The notes beneath the pieces were generated by a model. The model was not told the origin of the DNA. It ran no database searches and was given only the letters and a program-made list of their open reading frames with translations. The position numbers were made by a program, and so were the translations under genes. From Pseudomonas helleri (GTDB taxonomy: Bacteria > Pseudomonadota > Gammaproteobacteria > Pseudomonadales > Pseudomonadaceae), in contig NZ_WIWC01000018.1 in the NCBI RefSeq assembly GCF_009600315.1, positions 20,622 to 84,621 of the forward strand: a stretch of 64,000 nt of DNA. The letters run 5' to 3'. Of this stretch, positions 36,281 through 44,537 are shown one piece after another. Every line of letters begins with the position of its first letter. Position 1 is the stretch's first letter.

Positions 36281-36997
36281 ATGCACTATGCCTCTCCCTC
36301 TCATGTGCCCACGCGAATTCTGGCCATTGAGGATGATCCGGTGCTGGCCGCCGATCTTGATAGTCACTTGGGCCAGAGGGGGTTTGCCGTCACGTTGCGT
36401 CACGATGCCAATGAGATTCTGCATCTGGTCGGCACCGAGGCGTTCGATTTGATCCTGATGGACATCATGTTGCCTGGCAGCAGTGGTCTGGAGGTGCTCG
36501 CTCAAGTGCGCCAGTGCCAGCGTGTACCGGTCATCCTGATGTCGGCACTGGGTGCCGAGCAGGACCGGATAACAGGTTTCAGTCAGGGCGCGGACGATTA
36601 CTTGCCCAAGCCGTTCAGCATGCAAGAGATGGATGTGCGCATTGATGCCATTCTGCGGCGCGTGGCCTACGAGCATGAGGCCCAGGTAAAAGTGGGCAGC
36701 GATCCGCAGTTGGAGCTTGATCAGCAGGCCATGGATGTTTGCTGCAACGGCCGCTGGGCCGAGCTGACCAGCACCGAATTCCGGGTACTGGAAATTCTCA
36801 TGCAGCACCCCGGCGAGGTGTTGAGCAAAGCCTTTCTGTACCAACAGGTCATGCATCGGGCGCACTCACAACATGACCGCAGCCTGGACATGCATGTCAG
36901 CCGGGTTCGCCGCAAATTGCAGGCCATCGGTTACAGCGCCGGGCGGGTCGAGACCATACGCGGCATGGGGTATGTGCTGGCACCGTTGCAGTCATGA
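36281..36997 (+). CDS. pfeR: Response regulator, PfeR-like
   Basis: The 238-residue OmpR-family regulator has a receiver (about residues 10-125; acidic IEDDP, phospho-Asp in DLILMDIMLPGSSGLEV, Lys in YLPKPFSMQEMDV). A winged helix follows (about 140-235; LTSTEFRVLEILMQHPGEVL, LDMHVSRVRRKL, GMGYVLAPL). It is followed with a 4-base overlap by a kinase gene and then a TonB receptor, the pfeR-pfeS-pfeA order of P. aeruginosa, where PfeR activates the ferric-enterobactin receptor. A Fur box precedes it. Confidence 0.78.
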   Translation: MHYASPSHVPTRILAIEDDPVLAADLDSHLGQRGFAVTLRHDANEILHLVGTEAFDLILMDIMLPGSSGLEVLAQVRQCQRVPVILMSALGAEQDRITGFSQGADDYLPKPFSMQEMDVRIDAILRRVAYEHEAQVKVGSDPQLELDQQAMDVCCNGRWAELTSTEFRVLEILMQHPGEVLSKAFLYQQVMHRAHSQHDRSLDMHVSRVRRKLQAIGYSAGRVETIRGMGYVLAPLQS

Positions 36998-38337
36998 CGC
37001 TGCCGAATCGGCACTCGCTGCTGTGGCAACTGGTCGGCGTACTCGCGCTCTTGTGCATGCTGGTGATCAGCTTGCAAGCCGACCTGAGCAAGCGACTCAA
37101 GGACGCCACGGCCCTGCTCTCCGAGCCGGCCAAGCAAAGCCATACCGCTTACGCAAGGCAAGCCGAAACGGCGTGGCGGGAACGTGGTAAACAAGGCGTT
37201 GACGAGTTCCTGCACAGCTTGCGCAAACATGAACGGGTGTGGGCCGCCGTCGTCGATGAGCACCAGCAATCCTTGTCTTCACAGCCTCTGGATGACCATG
37301 AGCGGCGTAAACTCGACTTCGTCCGTCCGCTTCACTGGACCGTAGGACGGCCAAACGGCTGGCCAACGTTCTATGTGCCTTTCAGCGACGACAAAGCGCG
37401 TCTGGTGATGGAGCTGCCGCATCGTTTCAACCCGCGCGAGCACTTGCGACTGTGGGAGGTGTTGCTGCAATGGGTGCTGCCAGCGGGTTTGGCGCTGCTG
37501 CTCGGCTTGCTGCTTTACCGTGTATTGATCGCCCCCGTAGTAACCCTGCGCCGCCAGGCGGCAGCATTGAGTTCGGGCAATCTGTCGGCCCGCGCAGGGC
37601 CGCAGGTGGCTCGGCGGCGCGACGAACTGGGCGATTTAGGGCGAACCTTTGATCATATGGCTGAGCGACTGGAAAACACCCTGGCGCTGCAACGCCGGCT
37701 GATGCGTGATTTATCCCATGAGTTGCGCACGCCATTGAGTCGACTGCGCGTGACGGGTGAACGTGAACCAAACATGGATGCCATGCGCCAGCGCCTCGAA
37801 CGTGAGGTACAGAGCATGGACCGATTGATCGGCGATACGCTGGAGCTGGTGTGGCTGGACACCGAGCGCCCCGCCCTGGCGCTGGAGCCGGTAGAGCTGG
37901 ACCAGCTATGGGACGTGTTAAGTGGCGACGCCAGCTTCGAGAGCGGTTGGCCGATCGAACGTCTGCGCTGTGATCTGCCCCCTGACTGTCGCGTCATGGG
38001 CAACTTGAACAGCTTGGCTCAGGCGCTGGAAAACATCTTGCGCAACGCCATCCGCCATTCGCCGCAACACGGCGCAGTCACATTCACCGGGGTCAGCAAG
38101 GGCGCATATTGGTACGTGTGGATTGAAGATCAGGGACCCGGCGTCGCCCCCGACAAACTCGAACAGATTTTTCAGCCCTTCACCCGACTCAACGCCGCAC
38201 GCCCCGGCGGCAGTGGCTTCGGCCTCGGTTTATCAATTGCGCGCAGCGTCGTGCAACTGCAAGGCGGCGAAATCTGGGCAGAAAACACTGACAGCGGATT
38301 GCGCATAAATCTGAAATTACAAATGTATAAAATGTAA
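36994..38337 (+). CDS. pfeS: Sensor histidine kinase, PfeS-like
   Basis: The 447-residue kinase has an N-terminal helix (LLWQLVGVLALLCMLVISLQ), a periplasmic sensor of about 125 residues, and a second helix (VLPAGLALLLGLLLYRVLIA). HAMP is followed by the His motif [20 protein letters not shown], the N-box ALENILRNAIRHSP, and nucleotide boxes VWIEDQGPGVAPDK and SGFGLGLSIARSVV. Its ATG overlaps the regulator's stop. PfeS is thought to sense the ferric siderophore in the periplasm. The last codons overlap a palindrome upstream of pfeA. Confidence 0.78.
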   Translation: MTLPNRHSLLWQLVGVLALLCMLVISLQADLSKRLKDATALLSEPAKQSHTAYARQAETAWRERGKQGVDEFLHSLRKHERVWAAVVDEHQQSLSSQPLDDHERRKLDFVRPLHWTVGRPNGWPTFYVPFSDDKARLVMELPHRFNPREHLRLWEVLLQWVLPAGLALLLGLLLYRVLIAPVVTLRRQAAALSSGNLSARAGPQVARRRDELGDLGRTFDHMAERLENTLALQRRLMRDLSHELRTPLSRLRVTGEREPNMDAMRQRLEREVQSMDRLIGDTLELVWLDTERPALALEPVELDQLWDVLSGDASFESGWPIERLRCDLPPDCRVMGNLNSLAQALENILRNAIRHSPQHGAVTFTGVSKGAYWYVWIEDQGPGVAPDKLEQIFQPFTRLNAARPGGSGFGLGLSIARSVVQLQGGEIWAENTDSGLRINLKLQMYKM

Positions 38338-38348
38338 ATAAGATTTAC
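38334..38348. promoter_or_regulatory. Palindrome upstream of the receptor gene
   Basis: GTAAAT-AAG-ATTTAC is a perfect inverted repeat starting at the pfeS stop codon and about 120 bases upstream of the receptor gene start. Related half sites (AATTAC, ATGTAAAT) precede it. It is a candidate PfeR binding site. Confidence 0.45.
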
Positions 38349-38466
38349 TCACGTTTGCGAATCACTTCTATTAGCGCCGCCCATGGAGATTCAGGCTTTA
38401 CCGAGCCCCTGCTGACAGGATGCTCAGACACTTCATTGGGCTCATCCACTAACAGGAGTGTTGTCG

Positions 38467-40701
38467 ATGTACCCGCGATTTAAGCTCAATCATCTAGTCC
38501 TCGCCTTGATGGCCTGCTCGCCCGGCGCTGCGCTGGCCGAAACCGAAGTGCTGGCGTCGCCGGCGTCAGACAATGTGTTGCAACTCGATGATACCCATGT
38601 CGTGGCCACTGCCGCGCAAGAGCTCAAACAAGCCCCCGGGGCATCGATCATTACTGCCGAAGACATCAAGAAACGCCCGCCCGTCAATGACCTGTCCGAC
38701 ATCATCCGCAAAATGCCAGGGGTCAACCTGAGCGGCAACAGCGCCAGCGGTACACGCGGCAATAACCGCCAGATCGACCTGCGCGGCATGGGCCCGGAGA
38801 ACACCCTGATCCTGATCGACGGCAAGCCCGTGACCTCACGCAACGCCGTGCGTTACACCCGTTCCGGCGAGCGCGATACCCGTGGCGACAGCAATTGGGT
38901 GCCCGCCGACGAAGTCGAGAGCATCGAGGTGCTGCGAGGCCCGGCGGCCGCACGGTACGGCTCCGGCTCGATGGGCGGCGTGGTGAATATCATCACCAAG
39001 CGCCCGACCCAGGAACTCAGCGGTTCGCTCTCGGCGTACACCAACCTGCCCGAGGACGATGCCGAAGGCATGACCAAACGCACCACGTTCAGCCTCTCCG
39101 GCGCGCTCACCGAAGCGCTGGCATTTCGTGTCTACGGCAACCTGAACAAGACTGACGCCGACGACTCCGACATCAATCTGGCGCACACCGACACCGCCTC
39201 CGGCTCTGCATTGGGTGCTGGCCGCGAAGGCGTGCGCAATAAAGACATCAACGCGTTATTGAGCTGGGCGCTGGATGATCAACAGACCCTCGATTTCGAG
39301 ACCGGTTTTAGCCGACAAGGCAACATTTACACCGGGGATGTCGGCACTGGGGGAACAGATTCACAGACGCCCGGCAGTACGATCAACCAATGGCTGGGTC
39401 GAGAAACCAACACGATGTACCGGCAGAATTTTTCGGTTACCCATCGGGGTGACTGGGCGTTCGGTACGTCACGGGTATTGGCGCAATACGAAAAAACCCG
39501 CAACAACCGATTGCTGGAAGGGCAAACCGGTGCGGTCGATGGCGACATCAGCACCAACGCCGACAAGAGCACCAGTACCTACGACAGCTACCTCGTTCAG
39601 GGCGAGCTGAACATTCCCCTGCAAGTGCTGCTGCCCCAAACGTTGACCCTCGGTGCGGAATGGAATCGCCAGGAGCTGGACGACCCGAGCACGTTCGACC
39701 GCGCCGTCGGCACCACGTTACCCAACTCGGCGCTGGGCGCACGCTCGTCCTATATGGACGCGACGATCATGGCGCTGTTCATGGAAGACAATATCGAGTT
39801 GAGCCCCACGTGGTTCCTGACGCCCGGACTGCGCCTGGACCATCATGATCAGTTCGGCGCCAACTGGAGCCCGAGCCTGAACAGTTCCTACATGTTGACC
39901 GACGACATCACGCTGAAGGGCGGCATTGCCCGCGCCTTCAAGGCGCCGAATTTGTACCAGTTGAACCCCAACTACCTGTATCGCAGTAACGGCAACGGGT
40001 GTGCGCCCACGCTGTTCAGCACGGGTTGCTATGTGTTGGGCAATAAAAACCTCGAGCCCGAGATCAGCATAAACAAAGAGCTGGGCATCAGTTTTGCCCG
40101 GGATGGATGGAGCGCCGGGATCACCTACTTCCGTAATGACTACGACAACAAAATCGTGGCTTCCAACGATTTGGTCGACAAGACGCTGGCCAACGAGGCC
40201 ATCCTGCAATGGGATAACGCCAAGGATGCCGTGGTCAAGGGATGGGAAGGAAACGTCGGCATTCCATTGCTCGGCGAGCATGGCAACACGCTGAGCTGGA
40301 ACACCAACTTCACCTATATGCAGTCCAACAAGGACGGCGACGGTAACCCGCTGTCGGTGGTGCCCAAGTACACGGTGAACTCCATGCTCGACTGGCAGGC
40401 CACCCAAGCGCTTGCCTTGAGCCTGACCGCAACCTATTACGGCAAACAAGAACCACGGGTATTCAACCCTACACGTGATGTAGCCGTCACCGCCTTGAAC
40501 GAGTTGCAAACCCTTGCGCCGTACCATATCTGGGGCGTCGGCGGGACGTATGAGGTGAACAAGAACCTGTCGCTCGGTGCCGGCATCAACAACCTGTTCG
40601 ACAAGCGCGTATACCGCGAGGGCTCGGGCACCACAGCCGGGGCCAGTACTTACAACGAGCCGGGGCGCGCGTTCTATGCGTCCATCACCACCTCGTTCTG
40701 A
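38467..40701 (+). CDS. pfeA: TonB-dependent catecholate siderophore receptor (PfeA/FepA-like)
   Basis: The 744-residue outer-membrane receptor has a signal peptide ending ALAET and a TonB-box-like segment (DDTHVVATAAQ). The plug spans about residues 50-180 (VNDLSDIIRKMPGVNLSGNS, RGNNRQIDLRGMGPENTLIL, IEVLRGPAAARYGSGSMGGV). The barrel ends with Phe in ASITTSF, and the FepA-family signature GCYVLGNKNLEPEISINKEL is present. It imports ferric enterobactin or another catecholate. The ATG at 38467 has AGGAG nine bases upstream. It is regulated by the adjacent PfeRS-like pair and Fur (inference). No PfeE-type esterase gene follows. Confidence 0.88.
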   Translation: MYPRFKLNHLVLALMACSPGAALAETEVLASPASDNVLQLDDTHVVATAAQELKQAPGASIITAEDIKKRPPVNDLSDIIRKMPGVNLSGNSASGTRGNNRQIDLRGMGPENTLILIDGKPVTSRNAVRYTRSGERDTRGDSNWVPADEVESIEVLRGPAAARYGSGSMGGVVNIITKRPTQELSGSLSAYTNLPEDDAEGMTKRTTFSLSGALTEALAFRVYGNLNKTDADDSDINLAHTDTASGSALGAGREGVRNKDINALLSWALDDQQTLDFETGFSRQGNIYTGDVGTGGTDSQTPGSTINQWLGRETNTMYRQNFSVTHRGDWAFGTSRVLAQYEKTRNNRLLEGQTGAVDGDISTNADKSTSTYDSYLVQGELNIPLQVLLPQTLTLGAEWNRQELDDPSTFDRAVGTTLPNSALGARSSYMDATIMALFMEDNIELSPTWFLTPGLRLDHHDQFGANWSPSLNSSYMLTDDITLKGGIARAFKAPNLYQLNPNYLYRSNGNGCAPTLFSTGCYVLGNKNLEPEISINKELGISFARDGWSAGITYFRNDYDNKIVASNDLVDKTLANEAILQWDNAKDAVVKGWEGNVGIPLLGEHGNTLSWNTNFTYMQSNKDGDGNPLSVVPKYTVNSMLDWQATQALALSLTATYYGKQEPRVFNPTRDVAVTALNELQTLAPYHIWGVGGTYEVNKNLSLGAGINNLFDKRVYREGSGTTAGASTYNEPGRAFYASITTSF

Positions 40702-40738
40702 TCGCAGCGCTCACCGCTACGGTTGATCGCCCACCCCA

Positions 40739-40766
40739 AACTCAGCCACTGACCCGGCTGAGTTTT
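40739..40766 (+). terminator. Rho-independent terminator after pfeA
   Basis: A stem AACTCAGCC / GGCTGAGTT with an 8-base loop is followed by TTTT, 38 bases after the receptor stop. It separates pfeA from the DUF3649 gene. Confidence 0.8.
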
Positions 40767-40823
40767 AGCGTATTGCCCTATAAAAACACCCGGTGTCGTA
40801 CCGGGAACTGATGAGCATGTCAG

Positions 40824-41111
40824 ATGAAAAAACTTCCCCCTTACGGACCAACCGTGTCGCGTATCGTTGCGGCGCTGTTCGGCGGCTACCTGTTCACATA
40901 CGCCTTCACTGCAGCACTTGCGCGCGTGCTGCCGATGAATAAAGTCGATGCGCTGGTGACGGCCAGTCTGGTGTCATTTGCGGTCTACAGCCTGGCGATT
41001 CTTTGGGCATTTGCCTGCCGCAGTGCCCGCCGCGCATGGGCCGGGCTAAGCCTGGCTGTGCCCTTGGCGGCGATTGGTTTCTGGCCGCAGTGGATGGAGA
41101 TACCGGGATGA
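40824..41111 (+). CDS. DUF3649 membrane protein
   Basis: The 95-residue protein has three hydrophobic helices (about 12-38, 45-65, 72-88) and the pattern VSRIVAALFGGYLFTYAFTA seen in DUF3649 proteins. These regularly sit upstream of PepSY-type reductases in siderophore loci. Its stop overlaps the next gene's ATG. It probably forms an inner-membrane complex with the two following proteins that handles iron after siderophore entry (family context, not shown here). Confidence 0.8.
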   Translation: MKKLPPYGPTVSRIVAALFGGYLFTYAFTAALARVLPMNKVDALVTASLVSFAVYSLAILWAFACRSARRAWAGLSLAVPLAAIGFWPQWMEIPG

Positions 41112-42775
41112 AAACCAAAACCATCACCCAGTCCCTTGCCTGGCTGCACACGTGGGGCGGGCTGATTTTCGGCTGGATCCTGTTCGCAATTTTCCTCACC
41201 GGCACCCTCGCGGTGTTTGATAAGGAAATTGATAGCTGGATGCGGCCGGAAATACCGGCCCACACGCTCACGCCAAGCGAAGCCGCACAACGCGCACTCG
41301 ACTATCTGCATGCGCAGCAGCCGAATGCCAGCAGCTGGAACATCGGCCTGCCCACCGAGCGCTCACCTGGGCTGACCGTCTCCAGCGGTGAGCAGCGGCG
41401 TGGCGGTGGCGTGAACCTGGACCCGGAAAGCGGCGTCCCGCTCGACGTTCGCGAGACAGCGGGCGGCGGGTTCTTTTTTCGCTTCCATTTCACCCTCGAC
41501 CTGCCGCGCAATATTGGCATCTGGGTGGTCGGACTGGCCGCTATGGGCATGCTCGTCGCGCTTATCAGCGGGATTGTCATTCACAAAAAATTCTTCAAGG
41601 ACTTTTTCACCTTCCGCCCGGCCAAGGGGCAACGCTCCTGGCTGGATGCGCATAACGCCACCGGGGTGCTGGTGCTGCCTTTCCATCGGATGATTACCTA
41701 TACCGGCCTGGTGATTTTTTACCTGATCTACATGCCGGGGGCGATGGATGCACTCTTCGATGGCGACCGTGACGCGGCCAGTCGAGCGTTGCGCGGGGCG
41801 CCGAGCGAACAGCACGGCGAGGCACGACCACCTGCCGTTGGCGGGCAACCAAAAGAGCAACAGCCACGCGCCGGTGCCGAGCACATTCACGCGCCTGGCA
41901 ATCAAGGCATCGCCACCGCGGGTGAGCGCCGTGATGGATCGGCGCCGGGGCGTGGCGAAACTCGTCGCCCTGCCTCAGAGACCATACCGCTGACCGCGAT
42001 TGGACCTTTATTGGCCGAAGCAGAGCGGGTCATGGGACCCGTATCCGGGCTGTCGATTAAAAATCCCGGCCGCAGTGATGCTCGGATTGAAGCGCGCCCC
42101 TTGCTGGGCAACCGCATCGAGTTGAGCAAAGGCGTCAGCATGGTATTCGACGGCGTCACGGGAAAAGTCTTACGGCTGCCGCCAGAAAGCCGACCGAGCC
42201 TGCTGACCCAGAAAGTCATGTCGGGTTTGCACTTCGCTCAGTTCGGCGGCTATCCCATGCGCTGGTTGTACTTCCTCTGTGGCCTGGCCAGTTGCGCCAT
42301 GCTGGCCACCGGCGTGGTGCTGTTTACCGTCAAGCGCCGCCGCCGTCACGATAACGAAGGGGTGATCGGTGCGATGCTGTATCACGCCGCCGAACGCATC
42401 AACGTAGCGGTCGTGGCCGGGCTGGCGATGGCGTCTATCGCGCTGCTGTGGGCCAACCGGCTGCTGCCGTTGCAATGGGCCACGCGTGACCAATGGGAAG
42501 TGCGGGTTTTCTTTCTGGTGTGGCTCGCCAGTCTGGGCCATGCCATCGTCAGGCCCAGACTCGCTGCATGGCGCGAACAGTTGGGCCTCGCGGCCCTGAT
42601 GTGTTTGAGCTTGCCCCTGCTGAACCTGATCTTTGTCAATCGAGGGGACGGGCTCTACCTGGAACTTACCCTCGTAGTGATAGGCGCATTGCTGGCCTGG
42701 GCAGCCTGGCAGACAGGGCAACCGGCCAGACAACCGATACCGCGTAAATCCTCTAAAACCCTGGAGCAGCATTGA
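41108..42775 (+). CDS. PepSY-associated membrane protein (siderophore-iron reductase type)
   Basis: The 555-residue protein begins MKTKTITQSLAWLHTWGGLI. PepSY-TM helices are at about 12-35, 137-158, 190-212, and near 400-425, with further helices to about 540. His residues LHTWGG, FHRM, HFAQFGG and HAAERIN suit heme ligation. Homologues such as FpvG release iron from siderophores by reduction. Residues about 218-295 are an unusual hydrophilic Gly/Pro/Arg/Gln-rich loop. The start is coupled to DUF3649; a longer upstream reading runs inside that gene and is rejected. Confidence 0.82.
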   Translation: MKTKTITQSLAWLHTWGGLIFGWILFAIFLTGTLAVFDKEIDSWMRPEIPAHTLTPSEAAQRALDYLHAQQPNASSWNIGLPTERSPGLTVSSGEQRRGGGVNLDPESGVPLDVRETAGGGFFFRFHFTLDLPRNIGIWVVGLAAMGMLVALISGIVIHKKFFKDFFTFRPAKGQRSWLDAHNATGVLVLPFHRMITYTGLVIFYLIYMPGAMDALFDGDRDAASRALRGAPSEQHGEARPPAVGGQPKEQQPRAGAEHIHAPGNQGIATAGERRDGSAPGRGETRRPASETIPLTAIGPLLAEAERVMGPVSGLSIKNPGRSDARIEARPLLGNRIELSKGVSMVFDGVTGKVLRLPPESRPSLLTQKVMSGLHFAQFGGYPMRWLYFLCGLASCAMLATGVVLFTVKRRRRHDNEGVIGAMLYHAAERINVAVVAGLAMASIALLWANRLLPLQWATRDQWEVRVFFLVWLASLGHAIVRPRLAAWREQLGLAALMCLSLPLLNLIFVNRGDGLYLELTLVVIGALLAWAAWQTGQPARQPIPRKSSKTLEQH

Positions 42776-42776
42776 G

Positions 42777-43100
42777 ATGAACCTTGCCTTGATCGCGGGT
42801 ATGTTGCTGGCCTGTAGCGGCATGCTGGGTTTGTGCCTGGGGCTGGAACGGTATTACAAACAGCTCAGGCAACCCACGCCTGCCCCTGTCGTCCTGCGAA
42901 CATTACGCGGCACGGGCTGGGTTGCCCTGCTGGCCAGCTTGGCCTGTTGTATTCAAGCCTGGGGCGGGCCCATGGGCGCGGTTGCCTGGCTCGGCAACCT
43001 CTCCCTCGCGGCGCTCACGGTAGCGTTGCTACTGCCATACGCGTCGCGGCTGCGCAGAGTGCCTGAGCCAGAGGGGACTGACGTGAGGCAAACAACCTGA
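42777..43100 (+). CDS. DUF3325 membrane protein
   Basis: The 107-residue protein has three hydrophobic segments (about 2-22, 48-66, 74-92) and the DUF3325 pattern LGLERYYKQLRQPTP. It starts one base after the PepSY gene's stop. It is the third gene of the DUF3649-PepSY-DUF3325 cassette common in Pseudomonas iron-siderophore loci. The exact role is unknown. Confidence 0.78.
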   Translation: MNLALIAGMLLACSGMLGLCLGLERYYKQLRQPTPAPVVLRTLRGTGWVALLASLACCIQAWGGPMGAVAWLGNLSLAALTVALLLPYASRLRRVPEPEGTDVRQTT

Positions 43101-43188
43101 GAGACGCTTGGGTGGGGGTTGCCTTGAAGGCCGGGACAACTCAGATTACGCAACAGGATGTAACTTCTGACTTTCCAAGGTGGAATAG

Positions 43189-43773
43189 ATGTTGAACAAA
43201 GCCCTGAAACGCAACACCCTCCTCACCCTTCTCTCTGCCGTTTTGGCCCCTGTGGTCATGGCTGCCACACCTGAAATGCCCGAGGGCATGACGGTCAAAC
43301 AGCTCATGCCGAGCGAGCCGTTCCCAACGACGTACCCCGGGTTTGAAAGTCAGAAAAACAAGTTTCCGGCGCAACTTCAAGGCAGCGGCGAGTTCGAGGT
43401 GACTCGCGTGGCAAGCGTCTGCGCCGACCCAGACAACCCGATCAACTTCGCGATGGAGGCCGAGCACTTTATCCGCATGGGAAACAAGCCGGTGGCCGAC
43501 GTCCTGGAAAAACGCAACATCGATTGGGAGATGTGTGACGCCTCGGTGGTGGGCCAGAAACTCAAGGTAGTTCGCTTGCAGCTGTTGGGCATGGGCTGCG
43601 GCTTTCCCTTTGTGGGCCAGCAAAACATTCCTGTCGACCAGATCAGCCAACATGCCTGCTTCTACGTACCCGTGGTTGAATTCAACGGCAAGGAGCAACT
43701 GATGGCCAGCGATGCGCTGAAAGGTTTCGAGGGGTTTGCCGTAGAGCGTTTGAGTGCTTACTTGAACCCGTAA
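43189..43773 (+). CDS. Hypothetical secreted protein
   Basis: The 194-residue protein begins MLNKALKRNTLLTLLSAVLA and has a signal peptide cleaved after VVMAA. Four Cys occur in the mature part (VCADPD, EMCDAS, MGCGFP, HACFYVP) and could form two disulfides. No family is recognised. AAGGTGG lies before the ATG. It is a single gene between the iron cassette and the effector locus, with no visible link to either. Confidence 0.7.
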   Translation: MLNKALKRNTLLTLLSAVLAPVVMAATPEMPEGMTVKQLMPSEPFPTTYPGFESQKNKFPAQLQGSGEFEVTRVASVCADPDNPINFAMEAEHFIRMGNKPVADVLEKRNIDWEMCDASVVGQKLKVVRLQLLGMGCGFPFVGQQNIPVDQISQHACFYVPVVEFNGKEQLMASDALKGFEGFAVERLSAYLNP

Positions 43774-43869
43774 ATGCCTGTATGCCACCCGCTTGATGCC
43801 TCGCTTCCCCTTACCTGCGCCGGAAGCGGGGATACCTGTGTGCGAATTCAGCAGACGGCCTATTGAGCA

Positions 43870-44532
43870 CTACCAACTTCCATAGGGAATGCCCCAGCGC
43901 TCGACGTAACGTTTGGAGTTTTCATCGATGGGGTGAGCGTAACGACCCTGATTACGACCTTGATACGGCCCTAATGGCTCCACTTGAGCCTGATCCTGAT
44001 CGACCAAAACATAGTTATAACAATTATCCTGCACCCACACCCGAATCACCCCGCCTGGCGCCAAGCCTAAAGTAAGTGATGCATAATAACTGGCTTGCTG
44101 CTCAGGCCATTTCGGGCATCGGCGGGCTGTAGACCCGCGCATGATGCTGCGAGCGTTTTCAGAAATACTGACCCAACCGCTGTACGTAATTTGTTCAATG
44201 ATGGACTGCCATCGTACGTAAACACGTTTGGGTAGATCAGCTCCGGTCATGGTGTAGACATTACCTATGTTTGGGCGCCAACCCCGTGCGTATTCCTTAT
44301 CCAGCCCAAGATTATTGGAACCTAGTCCGCCACCACTCGGCCCCCTGATTAGTTGCCCTTTGATGTCCTCCACGACGATTTGCTCAATCCAGCCTTGCAT
44401 GAAAGACGGCCCTCTAAAGTCAATGCTCCAGGTATCGCTTTTAGGATCGCCCGCCCCGGACAGCGGGTCGTTTTTGCAGGCAGACATCAGTAATAGGCTC
44501 AACAGTAAAAACCCTGTTTTAAGTCGTTTCAT
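43870..44532 (-). CDS. DUF2931-like lipoprotein, probable effector immunity protein
   Basis: The 220-residue protein begins MKRLKTGFLLLSLLLMSACK, with a lipobox (MSAC). The rest is beta-rich and includes SWSIDFRGPSFMQGW-like segments, PKRVYVRWQSIIEQITYSGW and VIRVWVQDNCYNYVLVDQDQ, as in DUF2931 proteins. These commonly follow DUF2235 phospholipase effectors of type VI secretion and are thought to block them in the periplasm. Its ATG lies five bases after the effector stop. A longer in-frame reading upstream overlaps the effector and is not used. Confidence 0.75.
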   Translation of the reverse strand: MKRLKTGFLLLSLLLMSACKNDPLSGAGDPKSDTWSIDFRGPSFMQGWIEQIVVEDIKGQLIRGPSGGGLGSNNLGLDKEYARGWRPNIGNVYTMTGADLPKRVYVRWQSIIEQITYSGWVSISENARSIMRGSTARRCPKWPEQQASYYASLTLGLAPGGVIRVWVQDNCYNYVLVDQDQAQVEPLGPYQGRNQGRYAHPIDENSKRYVERWGIPYGSW

Positions 44533-44537
44533 AATGC

